64,000 nucleotides of DNA from Rhodospirillales bacterium (GCA_019634165.1 JAHQVT010000003.1:1-64000); one strand, 5' to 3'. Shown: positions 48,817 through 58,735, counted from the stretch's first letter. Made by a program: numbers and translations. Notes: generated by a model from the sequence alone, not told the origin.

Positions 48817-49857
48817 CTAGGTCGAAGATCGCTCGATAATTTCAAATCCAATATCAATTGATTTGGTTGGCAGGGGCTTATTATCAATCCGTGCCACCAA
48901 TGCCTCGGCGGCTTGTTTGCCAAGATAGGGGCGATTGACTTCAACTGTGGTTAAGGCAGGTAGGGTAAAGGGCGAAAAGTTCTGATTGCCAAAGCCGATA
49001 ACGGCGATGTCTTTGGGAACGCGAAGGCCGCGTGCCTGTGCTTCGATCAGAACGCCATGGGCCAGAAGGTCCGAGCTGCACATGATAATGCCCTTCTCAA
49101 ACCCTTTGTCCAATCCCGATGCCAAACCGTTTCGCCCGCGTTCGATTGTCGCCCCGGCTTCATACAGAATTTCGATTGGGGCATTGCCGGTCAATTGCCC
49201 GAACTGGGCGGCAAATGAATCTTTACGGCGCAGCGCACGCTCATCCCCCGCCGATACAATCAGCGACTTTTCATAACCGCGCTGCACGGCATAGCGGGCA
49301 ACGGTTTCCCCGGCCTTGATGTGCGAAAAGCCAATGCAGACATCAAGTGGATTTTCCGTAAGATCCCAGACTTCCACCACCGGAATACCCGCACCAAGCA
49401 ACATCCGCTTGCAGCTTGTTGAATGGTGAATGCCCGTTAACAGAACACCATCGGGGCGGCGGCTTAGCATTGTGGCAACGACGGCTTGTTCTTCTTCTTG
49501 TGAAAAACCGGTTTCGGCCATTAGCACGTGATAGCCAGACCCGCGAATGACATCGATAAAGTTCTGCATCAGATCGGCATAAATGACGTTGGTGATCGAT
49601 GGTACCAATGCTGCAATCAGTTTGCTGCGTTTAGATGCCAGCGCACCAGCCACCATGTTGGGCACATAGCCGGTAAGCTCTATTGCATCTTGAATGCGCT
49701 GCATGGTTTTGGCGGAAACTTTTTTGGGATCATTTAACGCGCGTGAAACCGTAACTTGCGATACGCCCGCAATCCGCCCGACTGTCTCCATCGTGACAGT
49801 ACCGCCTTTGATCTCGGCTGCGGTGATCGGATCGCTGTTTTTGGGTGCAGATGACAA
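48817..49857 (-). CDS. LacI family transcriptional regulator
   Basis: VTMETVGRIAGVSQVTVSRALNDPKKVSAKTMQRIQDAIELTGYVPN HTH; type-1 periplasmic-binding-like C-terminal domain. Confidence 0.93.
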   Translation of the reverse strand: MSSAPKNSDPITAAEIKGGTVTMETVGRIAGVSQVTVSRALNDPKKVSAKTMQRIQDAIELTGYVPNMVAGALASKRSKLIAALVPSITNVIYADLMQNFIDVIRGSGYHVLMAETGFSQEEEQAVVATMLSRRPDGVLLTGIHHSTSCKRMLLGAGIPVVEVWDLTENPLDVCIGFSHIKAGETVARYAVQRGYEKSLIVSAGDERALRRKDSFAAQFGQLTGNAPIEILYEAGATIERGRNGLASGLDKGFEKGIIMCSSDLLAHGVLIEAQARGLRVPKDIAVIGFGNQNFSPFTLPALTTVEVNRPYLGKQAAEALVARIDNKPLPTKSIDIGFEIIERSST

Positions 49858-49959
49858 GTGTTTCTGTCTCTTGATCTAACGGCCTTGCGCATTGAAATGC
49901 AGGGCGATGGTTAAAGTCCAAAACCGGTTGGCGCAACCTGATTTGGACATTACATCAGC

Positions 49960-50037
49960 GATAAAAAGGGGGCAAGAAGCGTGGCCACGGTGATGTGGCC
50001 GATTACAGCACAGGGAGGGAGCTGTCACTTCTTGCCC
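49960..50037 (-). terminator. Three-way-junction-like structured terminator downstream of tctA
   Basis: Outer stem GGGCAAGAAG/CTTCTTGCCC (49970-49979/50028-50037), inner stems GGCCAC/GTGGCC and ACAGC/GCTGT; minus-strand T-run follows. Confidence 0.65.
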
Positions 50038-50066
50038 AGTCGTGTTTGTCGTTGCCGTAATGTGGG

Positions 50067-51572
50067 TTACGGCTTGTCTGATCCGTTTTCGATGCGGTGT
50101 TTTTTACGTGCGACCGAGATCGAAAAAGCAATCGAAAGTGCAATCAAAACCCATAGCAATCCGGCGATCCAGCTTTTGGTAAAGAAGATCGAAAACGTAC
50201 CAAATGATTCCAGACTTTTGACGAAATAGATTTCGGCCGACGGACCAAGAATGAAGCCAATGATAAAGGGCGCAATTTCAAGCCCGACCTTGTGGGCGAA
50301 ATAGCCAAACAAGCCAAAGATCAAAAGCGTCCAGACATCAAACATCACGCCGTAATTGATCGTATAGGCACCAACCACGCACATCATCAGGATGATCGGG
50401 AACAGGATGTTTTTTGGAACCGTCACAACCTTGGCCAGATGGCGGATGGCAAAGACCATGACAAGGAACATCACGATGTTTGCGACCAGCATGGCAATGA
50501 TCATGGCATTCCACGTTACCGGATTGTTGCCGATAAACAGAGGGCCAACCTGAATACCCTGAAGGGTAAAAGCGCCGATCAAAATAGCCGTGGTCGAATC
50601 ACCGGGAATACCAAGTGACAATAACGGCACCAACGCACCGCCGGTCAGGCCGTTATTTGCACTTTCTGATGCAATCACACCTTCTGGGGCACCCTTGCCG
50701 AATTTTTCCGGGTTCTTGGAAAAATTCTTTTCCTGGCTATAGGCAAGAATGGATGCCGCACTGCCGCCAACACCGGGAAGAATGCCAACAAAGGTGCCAA
50801 TGGCCGATGATCGGAACAGGTTGACGATCTGACCTTTGAACACCGAAATCTTAAATGGCTTACCGCCGATTTTGACACCCGAAAGTCCCTGACCTTCTTT
50901 CATGCCCCGCTCAGCTTCAATCAGAATGGTTGCCAAGCCAAACAAGCCGATCAGAACCGGCAGAAGGGAAAAGCCGCTTTCAAGATAATATTCAAGGAAT
51001 TCCGGCACGAGGCGCAATTCACCATTGCCACCACGCGAAATGTCATAGGCGCCGATCAGGCTGATGAAGATGCCAAGAAACCCACTGAAAATACCAACCA
51101 AAAGACTGCTTGAAAGGGCAGCCATCACGGTTAGGGCAAAGAAGATAATCAGGAATTTTTCGATATAGGAAAACTTGATGGCAAAGTCGGCCAATGCCGG
51201 GGCGAACAGATAAAGTGCGGCAAGGCTGATCAAACCCCCGACAAGTGATGAGGTAATGCCGATCTTAAGCGCACGTTCGCCTTCGCCATTTTGGGTCATC
51301 GGATAACCATCAAGGGTGGTGGTTATCGATGAAGGCGTACCCGGGATATTAAGCAAGATCGCCGGGACAAGACCGCCGGAAATGCCCCCGACATAAAGAC
51401 CAAGCAAAAGAGCCAGCCCGTTTTCAAGTCCCAGCGAATAGGTCAACGGCAGGCAAACAGCAACGGCCATGGTCGCCGTCATGCCCGGGATCGCCCCAAA
51501 AATGATGCCGATCACGGTGCCAACAGCAACCAGTGCGAAGAACATCGGTGTCAGAATGGATAGGAGTTCCAT
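50067..51572 (-). CDS. tctA: Tripartite tricarboxylate transporter large permease TctA
   Basis: 501 aa; GAIPGMTATMAVAVCLPLTYSLG, LVPLLSLGIPGDSTTAILIGA. Confidence 0.94.
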   Translation of the reverse strand: MELLSILTPMFFALVAVGTVIGIIFGAIPGMTATMAVAVCLPLTYSLGLENGLALLLGLYVGGISGGLVPAILLNIPGTPSSITTTLDGYPMTQNGEGERALKIGITSSLVGGLISLAALYLFAPALADFAIKFSYIEKFLIIFFALTVMAALSSSLLVGIFSGFLGIFISLIGAYDISRGGNGELRLVPEFLEYYLESGFSLLPVLIGLFGLATILIEAERGMKEGQGLSGVKIGGKPFKISVFKGQIVNLFRSSAIGTFVGILPGVGGSAASILAYSQEKNFSKNPEKFGKGAPEGVIASESANNGLTGGALVPLLSLGIPGDSTTAILIGAFTLQGIQVGPLFIGNNPVTWNAMIIAMLVANIVMFLVMVFAIRHLAKVVTVPKNILFPIILMMCVVGAYTINYGVMFDVWTLLIFGLFGYFAHKVGLEIAPFIIGFILGPSAEIYFVKSLESFGTFSIFFTKSWIAGLLWVLIALSIAFSISVARKKHRIENGSDKP

Positions 51573-51622
51573 GATAAATCTCTTGGCTCAATCCGCGCCA
51601 GAATAGGGTCGATCAACGACCC

Positions 51623-52048
51623 TTAAGGCAGCGAAATATTGAAAAGTTCGGACAGGATGTACCAGACGACACTTGGTGCGATGATCGCATTGGCAGCAGC
51701 GATCGAAAGTGTTCGGCGGCTTCGTTCATGTAAGAACAGCGTGCTGAGCGCGAACAGATACGGGATCGAGCACAGGTAAAATCCAAGGCCGGTATTGGGA
51801 AAAATATCCCCGACACTGGGCATGGCCAGAAAATAGACCACGGTCAGGGCCAACGTACCAAAGAAACGCTTATGGTCGATGCCTGCAGGCCACCATGCAC
51901 CATTGGTCACAGTTGCCAGCATGGTGCTGCCACGGGTGATCAGAATAGTGATCAATAAAATCCCCAAGATCACGGCGATAATCGTGGGAAAGATCATATG
52001 TGACGTACTGAAATCAATCGTCACATTAAAGGGGGAGTCAAACGACAT
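51623..52048 (-). CDS. tctB: Tripartite tricarboxylate transporter small permease TctB (start inferred at 52048)
   Basis: Four-TM small protein between tctA and tctC; ORF open to 52156. Confidence 0.8.
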   Translation of the reverse strand: MSFDSPFNVTIDFSTSHMIFPTIIAVILGILLITILITRGSTMLATVTNGAWWPAGIDHKRFFGTLALTVVYFLAMPSVGDIFPNTGLGFYLCSIPYLFALSTLFLHERSRRTLSIAAANAIIAPSVVWYILSELFNISLP

Positions 52049-52178
52049 GGGACGCCTCCGGAATGTGCCTGTTTTGCCCCATGGTACTGATTTCCAAGCA
52101 AAAGGGAAATCGGGCAGGGGTGTTTTAACGGGAAATAACGGCGGGCTTATATGCATCCCACCAGATCAGGCAAAAGCG

Positions 52179-52200
52179 GCCCGGCACATTAATGCCGGGC
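52179..52200 (-). promoter_or_regulatory. GC-rich hairpin between tctC and tctB
   Basis: GCCCGGCA/TGCCGGGC. Confidence 0.72.
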
Positions 52201-52210
52201 CAACCGGCAT

Positions 52211-53257
52211 TTACTTGGTGGCAATCGCGTCGATAACGTGACGGTATTCGTCGCGCTTTGCTTTCAGATAGGTCGCTGCTTCAGCCTGCGGTTTGTAGTT
52301 CGGGATGAAGAACGATGCTTTCTGGGTTTTCTGGATATCACCAGCGGCATAGATTTCCTTCAGCGCCGTATCAATGGCCGCAATCTGATCGGCATCCATG
52401 TCCTTGTTGAACAGGAAGAAGAATTCCTTGTCGAAGGTGAAGTCTTTTGAACCATCAAGGGTGACGCTGACATTCGGGGTGGTGAAGGCGAGAAGTTCGT
52501 CACGGGTGGTGTCGCCCATACCTTCAGCATTTGCCTGTGCGATGGTTTCTTTACGTGCGGTCAGCCAGATGAAGCGCATGGCTTTCTGATCGTCTGGCGA
52601 AAGCTGGGTGAATTGTTCGTTGGCCTGAACCGAACCATTGATCACGTCTGCCTGACCATCAAACATCAGTTGGTTTTTATCAGCTTGGGATCCGGTATTG
52701 ACCGGAACGATGTTTGCTTCGGCACCCGGATAGGAAACTTTAACCGCGTTTTTCAGGGCCGAGAAACCAATTTCTGAAACACCACCTGCCTGAATGGCAA
52801 CCCGGATACGCTGACCAGCAGCGGCTGCTGCAATCACGTCTTCCATGGACTGCATCGGCGAGTTTTTCGGGACAAGATATGCGTTGCCCGGATTGATCGC
52901 GACCGTCGGGCCGACAACATAGTTTTCAAAAATATCGTCATAGCCACGAACACCATACAGGTTCCCAAGATAGGACTGGTCATGGAAGATCATGATGGTG
53001 GTGCCACGCGAATCGCGCTGCAATGCCTTGAAAGCTTCGCTTGAGCCAACCGCATCAACTTTGACATTAATGTCGAGTTTCTTGGCCAGTGCTTCGGCAA
53101 CGATGGCGCTGTTCTGATAGGTGTCGCCACCTGTTGATTTTGAACCGATTACAAGGCGGATGTTACTTGGCAGATCGGCGGCAGATGCCAGTACTGGCGA
53201 TGCAACCATGGCAGCAAAGCCAGCAGCGACGGCGATGGATTTAAAAAGTCCGGTCAT
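52211..53257 (-). CDS. tctC: Tripartite tricarboxylate transporter substrate-binding protein TctC
   Basis: Signal peptide plus Bug/TctC fold, adjacent to tctAB. Confidence 0.88.
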   Translation of the reverse strand: MTGLFKSIAVAAGFAAMVASPVLASAADLPSNIRLVIGSKSTGGDTYQNSAIVAEALAKKLDINVKVDAVGSSEAFKALQRDSRGTTIMIFHDQSYLGNLYGVRGYDDIFENYVVGPTVAINPGNAYLVPKNSPMQSMEDVIAAAAAGQRIRVAIQAGGVSEIGFSALKNAVKVSYPGAEANIVPVNTGSQADKNQLMFDGQADVINGSVQANEQFTQLSPDDQKAMRFIWLTARKETIAQANAEGMGDTTRDELLAFTTPNVSVTLDGSKDFTFDKEFFFLFNKDMDADQIAAIDTALKEIYAAGDIQKTQKASFFIPNYKPQAEAATYLKAKRDEYRHVIDAIATK

Positions 53258-53383
53258 AAGATTCCTCCCAAATGACGTATTCCTGAATATAGGGGTGTCC
53301 CCTGTGTGCCTGATGGTGTGGTTCCCATAAGGCGTTGGTGTTGCTTGTTCTTGTTGTTATGTAGCTTGTAAATTTTCAAGCCG

Positions 53384-53401
53384 TATGTATGCGCATACAT
53401 A
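53384..53401. promoter_or_regulatory. LacI-type operator 1 (TATGTATGCGCATACATA)
   Basis: 18-bp perfect palindrome with central GCGC. Confidence 0.75.
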
Positions 53402-53507
53402 TTTTGATACATGTTGTTGCAATCCGTGTCAATTGCTGAATCTATCGGTTATTTCACGTAGATGTTTCTGCCATTTTGACATGTAAGTTTGCTTGACATC
53501 TTGTTAG

Positions 53508-53521
53508 TGTATGCGCATACA
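53508..53521. promoter_or_regulatory. LacI-type operator 2 (TGTATGCGCATACA)
   Basis: 14-bp palindrome sharing the operator 1 core; 122 bp centre-to-centre; TTGACA at 53493-53498 just upstream. Confidence 0.75.
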
Positions 53522-53606
53522 TAAGGTATCAATGAAAAGTACAGACCCAACCTGATTGCCTGAAAAATGGTACTATCGGCAATGGTCGAAAGACGGGAGG
53601 AACGCC

Positions 53607-55352
53607 ATGTCCGACAAAGTTAAAAAGTCCGCTGAAGATCTCAGAAGTGCGCGCTGGTTTGCGCCAGATGATCTTCGTTCGTTTGGTCATCGATCACGGT
53701 TGATGCAAATGGGACTCGATCCCGAAGATTGGACTGGGCGTCCGGTTATCGGCATTCTTAATACTTGGTCTGAGCTTAATCCATGCCATGCGCATTTTCG
53801 CGAACGCGTTGGCGATGTGAAAAAGGGTGTCCATCAATCTGGTGGCTTCCCGGTTGAGCTGCCGGCCATTTCGGTTGATGAAAGTTTCACCAAGCCGACC
53901 TCGATGCTGTATCGCAACCTGCTTGCGATGGAGACCGAAGAAATGATCCGCTCGCACCCGCTTGATGGTGTGGTGCTGATGGGCGGGTGCGATAAAACCA
54001 CGCCGGGTCTGGTAATGGGCGCATTATCGGCCGGTGTGCCGATGATTTATCTGCCTGCGGGACCAATGTTGCGCGGAAATTATGCCGGTAAAATCCTTGG
54101 GTCCGGTTCGGATGCCTGGAAATACTGGGATGAACGCCGCGCTGGTAACATCAGTGATGAAGAATGGGTTGGTGTCGAAGGCGGCATTGCCCGTTCCTAC
54201 GGTCACTGCATGACCATGGGCACCGCATCCACCATGACCGCCATTGCCGAGGCCATGGGGCTTTGTCTTCCTGGCGCGTCATCTATTCCCGCACCAGATG
54301 CCGGTCACATTCGGATGTCCACCCAATGTGGTCGCCGTATTGTTGATATGGTCTGGGAAGATTTGACCCCGGAAAAAATCGTCACCCCGGCATCGATCAA
54401 AAATTCCGCGATTGTTGCCATGGCAACCGGCTGTTCGACCAATGCGGTTGTTCACATGCTGGCCATGGCGCGCCGTGCGTCGATCAAGCTTAGCCTTGAT
54501 GATCTTGATGCACTTGGTCGAACCACGCCGCTGATCGCCAATATTCGCCCATCGGGCAAGGGTGATTATCTGATGGAAGACTTCTATTACGCCGGTGGCT
54601 TGCGCGCACTGATGGCAGAACTTGGCGATAAGCTTGATACGTCGGTCATCACCGTTACGGGCAAAACCCTTGGCGAGACGTTGGAAGGTGCGACAGTTTA
54701 CAATGACGATGTCATTCGACCACTGTCGAACCCGGTCTATCATGAAGGATCGCTTGCGGTTCTGCGCGGGAACCTGTGCCCGGACGGGGCGGTGATCAAA
54801 CCGGCAGCCTGTGATGAGCGGTTCCGTAATCATCAGGGACCAGCCCTTGTCTTTGACAGCTATCCGGAAATGAAAAAGGCGATTGATGACGAGAACCTTG
54901 ATGTCTCGCCTGATCATGTTCTGGTGCTGCGCAATGCCGGGCCGCTTGGTGGGCCGGGCTTCCCGGAATGGGGCATGTTGCCAATTCCCAAGGCCCTGAT
55001 CAAACAGGGACACCGCGATATGCTGCGCATTTCAGATGCGCGAATGTCGGGTACGTCCTATGGCGCCTGTGTGCTTCATGTCGCGCCGGAATCTTATATT
55101 GGTGGGCCGCTGGCACTGTTGAAAACTGGCGATATCGTCAAGCTTGATCTTGATAACCGTCGTTTGGACATGTTGGTCGAGGAAGATGAAATCGAACGCC
55201 GCCGGGCGGCTTGGCAAAAACCGGAACCACGTTTCCAGCGTGGGTATGGTTGGATGTTTGGCAAGCATGTCACACAGGCTAATGAAGGCTGTGACTTTGA
55301 TTTCCTGTCGCCGGAATTTGGCGAAACGGCGGGCGAGCCGGACATCTATTAA
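53607..55352 (+). CDS. IlvD/Edd family sugar-acid dehydratase (arabonate/xylonate dehydratase-like)
   Basis: MGGCDKTTPGLVMGA; SCTNAVVHMLA-type (GCSTNAVVHMLAMARRA); RISDARMSGTSYGACVLHVAPES; ATG at 53607 after GGGAGGA. Confidence 0.9.
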   Translation: MSDKVKKSAEDLRSARWFAPDDLRSFGHRSRLMQMGLDPEDWTGRPVIGILNTWSELNPCHAHFRERVGDVKKGVHQSGGFPVELPAISVDESFTKPTSMLYRNLLAMETEEMIRSHPLDGVVLMGGCDKTTPGLVMGALSAGVPMIYLPAGPMLRGNYAGKILGSGSDAWKYWDERRAGNISDEEWVGVEGGIARSYGHCMTMGTASTMTAIAEAMGLCLPGASSIPAPDAGHIRMSTQCGRRIVDMVWEDLTPEKIVTPASIKNSAIVAMATGCSTNAVVHMLAMARRASIKLSLDDLDALGRTTPLIANIRPSGKGDYLMEDFYYAGGLRALMAELGDKLDTSVITVTGKTLGETLEGATVYNDDVIRPLSNPVYHEGSLAVLRGNLCPDGAVIKPAACDERFRNHQGPALVFDSYPEMKKAIDDENLDVSPDHVLVLRNAGPLGGPGFPEWGMLPIPKALIKQGHRDMLRISDARMSGTSYGACVLHVAPESYIGGPLALLKTGDIVKLDLDNRRLDMLVEEDEIERRRAAWQKPEPRFQRGYGWMFGKHVTQANEGCDFDFLSPEFGETAGEPDIY

Positions 55353-55431
55353 GCAATAGACAGACATAAAAACACGATGCAGGGGTGTGATTGGCACCCT
55401 TGCGAACTGCATCATTCAGGGATATCGATCC

Positions 55432-56343
55432 ATGGCACTTTCCAAAGCTGACCTGCGTGGCGTGCTGTCGGGCATTTCCGGCATTCTTGTCACACCTTAT
55501 GACGATAATGGCGATCTTGCACCCGCCAAGCTAAACCCCATCATTGACCGTGCGCTTGCCGCGGGTGTGCATTTCCCGGTGGTGAATGGCAATACCGGCG
55601 AATTTTACGCACTGACCACCGATGAAGCCATCACCATGGCAAAATCTGTTGCCGAGATGCTTGATGGTCGCGCGCCGATGTTGGCTGGGATCGGGCGCGG
55701 TGTGCGTGATGCCTGTGCGCTGGCCAAGGCATCGGCAGAAGCCGGGGCTGAAGCATTGATGATCCATCAGCCGCCAGACCCGTTTGTCGCACCCCGCGGG
55801 GTTGTTGATTATATCAAGCGCATTGCAGATGCATCGGGCGGGCTTCCGATGATGCTGTATCTGCGCAACGATACGATTGGCACCAAAGCAATCAGCGATC
55901 TGTGCGCGATCGAAGGTGTTGCTGGTGTGAAATGGGCAACGCCAAATGCCATGAAACTTTCCGAAGCAATTAACGCATGTGACCCTGATATTGTTTGGGT
56001 CGGAGGGTTGGCTGAAACCTGGGCGCCGGCATTTTATGCGGTCGGTGCGCGTGGCTTTACATCGGGTTTGATCAATGTCTGGCCGGAACGCTCCATGGCC
56101 ATTCATGCCGCGCTGGAAGGTGGTGACTATGCCAAGGCCCGCCAGCTTATCCATGACATGGCAGCCTTCGAAGAAGTCCGTGCCGAAGAAATGAACGGCA
56201 CCAACGTGACCGGTGTGAAGGCGGCTCTTAAATTGCTGGGCGATGATTGTGGTGCAACGCGCCCGCCATCTGCCTGGCCGTTGACCGATACGCAGCAGAA
56301 CAAGCTGGTCGGTTTCATGCGTCAGAATAATCTTGTGAAATAA
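55432..56343 (+). CDS. Dihydrodipicolinate synthase/N-acetylneuraminate lyase family protein (2-keto-3-deoxypentonate dehydratase candidate)
   Basis: GISGILVTPYDDNGDLAPAKL; NGNTGEFYALTTDEA; GVAGVKWATPNA. Confidence 0.85.
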   Translation: MALSKADLRGVLSGISGILVTPYDDNGDLAPAKLNPIIDRALAAGVHFPVVNGNTGEFYALTTDEAITMAKSVAEMLDGRAPMLAGIGRGVRDACALAKASAEAGAEALMIHQPPDPFVAPRGVVDYIKRIADASGGLPMMLYLRNDTIGTKAISDLCAIEGVAGVKWATPNAMKLSEAINACDPDIVWVGGLAETWAPAFYAVGARGFTSGLINVWPERSMAIHAALEGGDYAKARQLIHDMAAFEEVRAEEMNGTNVTGVKAALKLLGDDCGATRPPSAWPLTDTQQNKLVGFMRQNNLVK

Positions 56344-56371
56344 GCGGCCCCGCCGTACCAAGGAGGCATCT

Positions 56372-57886
56372 ATGTCCTATACCCTAACCGGAAAACATCT
56401 GATTGCGGGCAACTGGGTTGCTGGTGATAACACGTTCCAGTCCGAACCGGCCCACGGCCCGGCCAATACATTCCCGGTCGGAACCCCGGCCCTTGTCGAT
56501 CAGGCAGCCAAGGCGGCCGAAGACGCATTCTGGACGTTTGGTTATTCAACCCGCGAAGAACGCGCAAAATTCGTCAATGCGATTGCCGATGAGATCGATG
56601 CACGCGGCGATGAAATCACCGAAATCGGCACACAGGAAACCGGTCTCCCTGAGGCCCGTCTTCAGGGCGAGCGTGGCCGCACGGTTGGCCAGTTGCGTTT
56701 GTTTGCAAGCCACATCCTTGATGGAGCCTATCTTGATCGTCGCTATGACGAAGCATTGCCTGATCGTGCGCCATTACCGCGCCCTGATCTGCGTTTGATG
56801 CAGCGTCCGATTGGCCCGGTTGCCGTATTTGGCGCCTCGAACTTCCCGCTGGCATTTTCGGTTGCCGGTGGCGATACAGCATCGGCCTTGGCAGCAGGCT
56901 GCCCGGTTGTGGTCAAGGGTCATTCTGCCCATCCGGGAACCGGTGAAATCGTTGCACAGGCAATTGATGCCGCGATCAAAAGATGCGGTGTTCATCCGGG
57001 CGTATTTAGCCTTATTCAAGGTGGTAAACGTGAGGTTGGTCAAAGCCTTGTGCAGCATCCATTGATCAAGGCGGTTGGCTTTACCGGATCGCTTGGCGGT
57101 GGTCGTGCATTGTTTGATCTGTGTGCCGCGCGCCCGGAACCCATTCCGTTCTTTGGTGAACTTGGTTCCGTCAACCCAATGTTCTTATTGCCTGCTGCCA
57201 CCAAGGCACGGGGCAAGGCCCTTGGTGCCGGTTGGGCGGGGTCGCTAACCATGGGGGCGGGGCAGTTCTGCACCAATCCGGGGATTGCAGTTGTGATTGA
57301 TGGGCCTGATGCCGATGCCTTTGTCGCATCCGCCAAAGAAGCACTTTCCGGGGTTGCCGCCCAGACCATGCTGACCGATGGCATGGCAGAAACCTATCGC
57401 GCAGGGGCTAAGCGGATTGCAGGAACGTCAGGCGTTAAAGACGTTCTGACCACAACGTGCGATCTTCGTAATGCAACGCCTTATCTGTTTGAAACCACGG
57501 GTGAAAACTGGCTTTCAAACCATGAACTGGGTGAAGAAGTCTTTGGGCCGCTTGGTCTGGTGGTTCGGGTTAAGGATGTTGCGGAAATGCGCGCCATTGC
57601 CAAATCGCTTGAAGGTCAGTTGACCTGCACGCTGCATTTGGATGCGGCAGATGCCGCCGATGCCAGATCGTTGCTTCCGATTTTGGAACATAAAGCAGGG
57701 CGTGTTTTGGCCAACGGTTTCCCGACTGGGGTGGAAGTTTCTGACGCCATGGTGCATGGCGGGCCTTATCCGGCATCGACTAACTTTGGCGCAACCTCGG
57801 TAGGGACGATGGCGATCCGGCGTTTCTTGCGCCCGGTTTGCTATCAGAACATCCCGGTTGATGTGTTGCCGGCTGATATTGCCTGA
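56372..57886 (+). CDS. Aldehyde dehydrogenase (NADP), 2,5-dioxovalerate (alpha-ketoglutaric semialdehyde) dehydrogenase
   Basis: GPVAVFGASNFPLAFSVAGGDTASALAAGCPVVVKGHSAHPGT; MGAGQFCTNPGI catalytic Cys. Confidence 0.9.
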   Translation: MSYTLTGKHLIAGNWVAGDNTFQSEPAHGPANTFPVGTPALVDQAAKAAEDAFWTFGYSTREERAKFVNAIADEIDARGDEITEIGTQETGLPEARLQGERGRTVGQLRLFASHILDGAYLDRRYDEALPDRAPLPRPDLRLMQRPIGPVAVFGASNFPLAFSVAGGDTASALAAGCPVVVKGHSAHPGTGEIVAQAIDAAIKRCGVHPGVFSLIQGGKREVGQSLVQHPLIKAVGFTGSLGGGRALFDLCAARPEPIPFFGELGSVNPMFLLPAATKARGKALGAGWAGSLTMGAGQFCTNPGIAVVIDGPDADAFVASAKEALSGVAAQTMLTDGMAETYRAGAKRIAGTSGVKDVLTTTCDLRNATPYLFETTGENWLSNHELGEEVFGPLGLVVRVKDVAEMRAIAKSLEGQLTCTLHLDAADAADARSLLPILEHKAGRVLANGFPTGVEVSDAMVHGGPYPASTNFGATSVGTMAIRRFLRPVCYQNIPVDVLPADIA

Positions 57887-57948
57887 TTTCTTTTTCATCA
57901 TGATATCGCCCGGCTGGTCCCAGCCGGGCACTCTACGGAGTATGAAAT

Positions 57949-58674
57949 ATGAGCGATTATGTCCTAAGCGACGCAACCCGCGCCAAGTTTAAACGCGTAA
58001 GCACCGCGTCGCTTTGCACAGCACTTTACAAGCGCGGCATTCGCAACCAGTTCATCCAGAATGTGCAGCAGGTTGCGCCCAAGGATGAAAACATGGTCGG
58101 GCAGGCTTATACGCTGCGGTATATCCCGGCCCGCGAAGACCGCAACCCGATTGAAGTTTTCCGTGATCCCAATCATCCGCAGCGTGTTGCGGTCGAACAA
58201 TGTCCGGCCGGTCATGTTTTGGTGATGGACAGCCGCAAGGATGCCCGTGCGGCATCGGCGGGGTCGATCCTGATTACCCGTCTGATGAAGCGCGGCGTTG
58301 AAGGTGTTGTCACCGATGGTGGTTTTCGCGATGCGGATGGTATTGGCAAGCTTGCCATTCATTCCTATCACGCGCGCCCATCTGCGCCGACCAATCTGAC
58401 CCTGCACGAAGCCTATGATTTGAATGTGCCAATCGGCTGTGGCGATGCGCCGGTATTTCCGGGTGACGTTGTGGTTGGGGACAAGGACGGCGTTGTTGTC
58501 ATTCCAGCCCATCTGGCTGATGAATTGGCCGATGAATGTGCCGGTATGGAAAGCTTTGAAGACTTCGTTCTTGAAGAAGTTATGTCGGGCAAGCCGATCA
58601 TTGGTCTTTATCCACCAACCAAGGATGAAACCAAGGCCAACTTTGAAGCATGGCGCAAGAAAACCGGGCGTTAA
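57949..58674 (+). CDS. RraA/HMG aldolase-like family protein
   Basis: VVTDGGFRDADGIG, GCGDAPVFPGDVVVGDKDGVVVIP. Confidence 0.88.
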   Translation: MSDYVLSDATRAKFKRVSTASLCTALYKRGIRNQFIQNVQQVAPKDENMVGQAYTLRYIPAREDRNPIEVFRDPNHPQRVAVEQCPAGHVLVMDSRKDARAASAGSILITRLMKRGVEGVVTDGGFRDADGIGKLAIHSYHARPSAPTNLTLHEAYDLNVPIGCGDAPVFPGDVVVGDKDGVVVIPAHLADELADECAGMESFEDFVLEEVMSGKPIIGLYPPTKDETKANFEAWRKKTGR

Positions 58675-58695
58675 GTTCGGGTGGATTGCCAAAAG

Positions 58696-58735
58696 AAAAA
58701 GCCGCTCCTGTTGGGGCGGCTTTCTTGTTTTTACG
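58696..58735 (+). terminator. Terminator after rraA-like gene
   Basis: AAAGCCGC/GCGGCTTT, T-rich tail. Confidence 0.82.

Noticed and set aside
54279-55013. 244-aa ORF on the minus strand
   Set aside because: Antisense to the IlvD/Edd dehydratase; shadow ORF.
55531-56361. 276-aa ORF on the minus strand
   Set aside because: Antisense to the DHDPS-family gene; shadow ORF.
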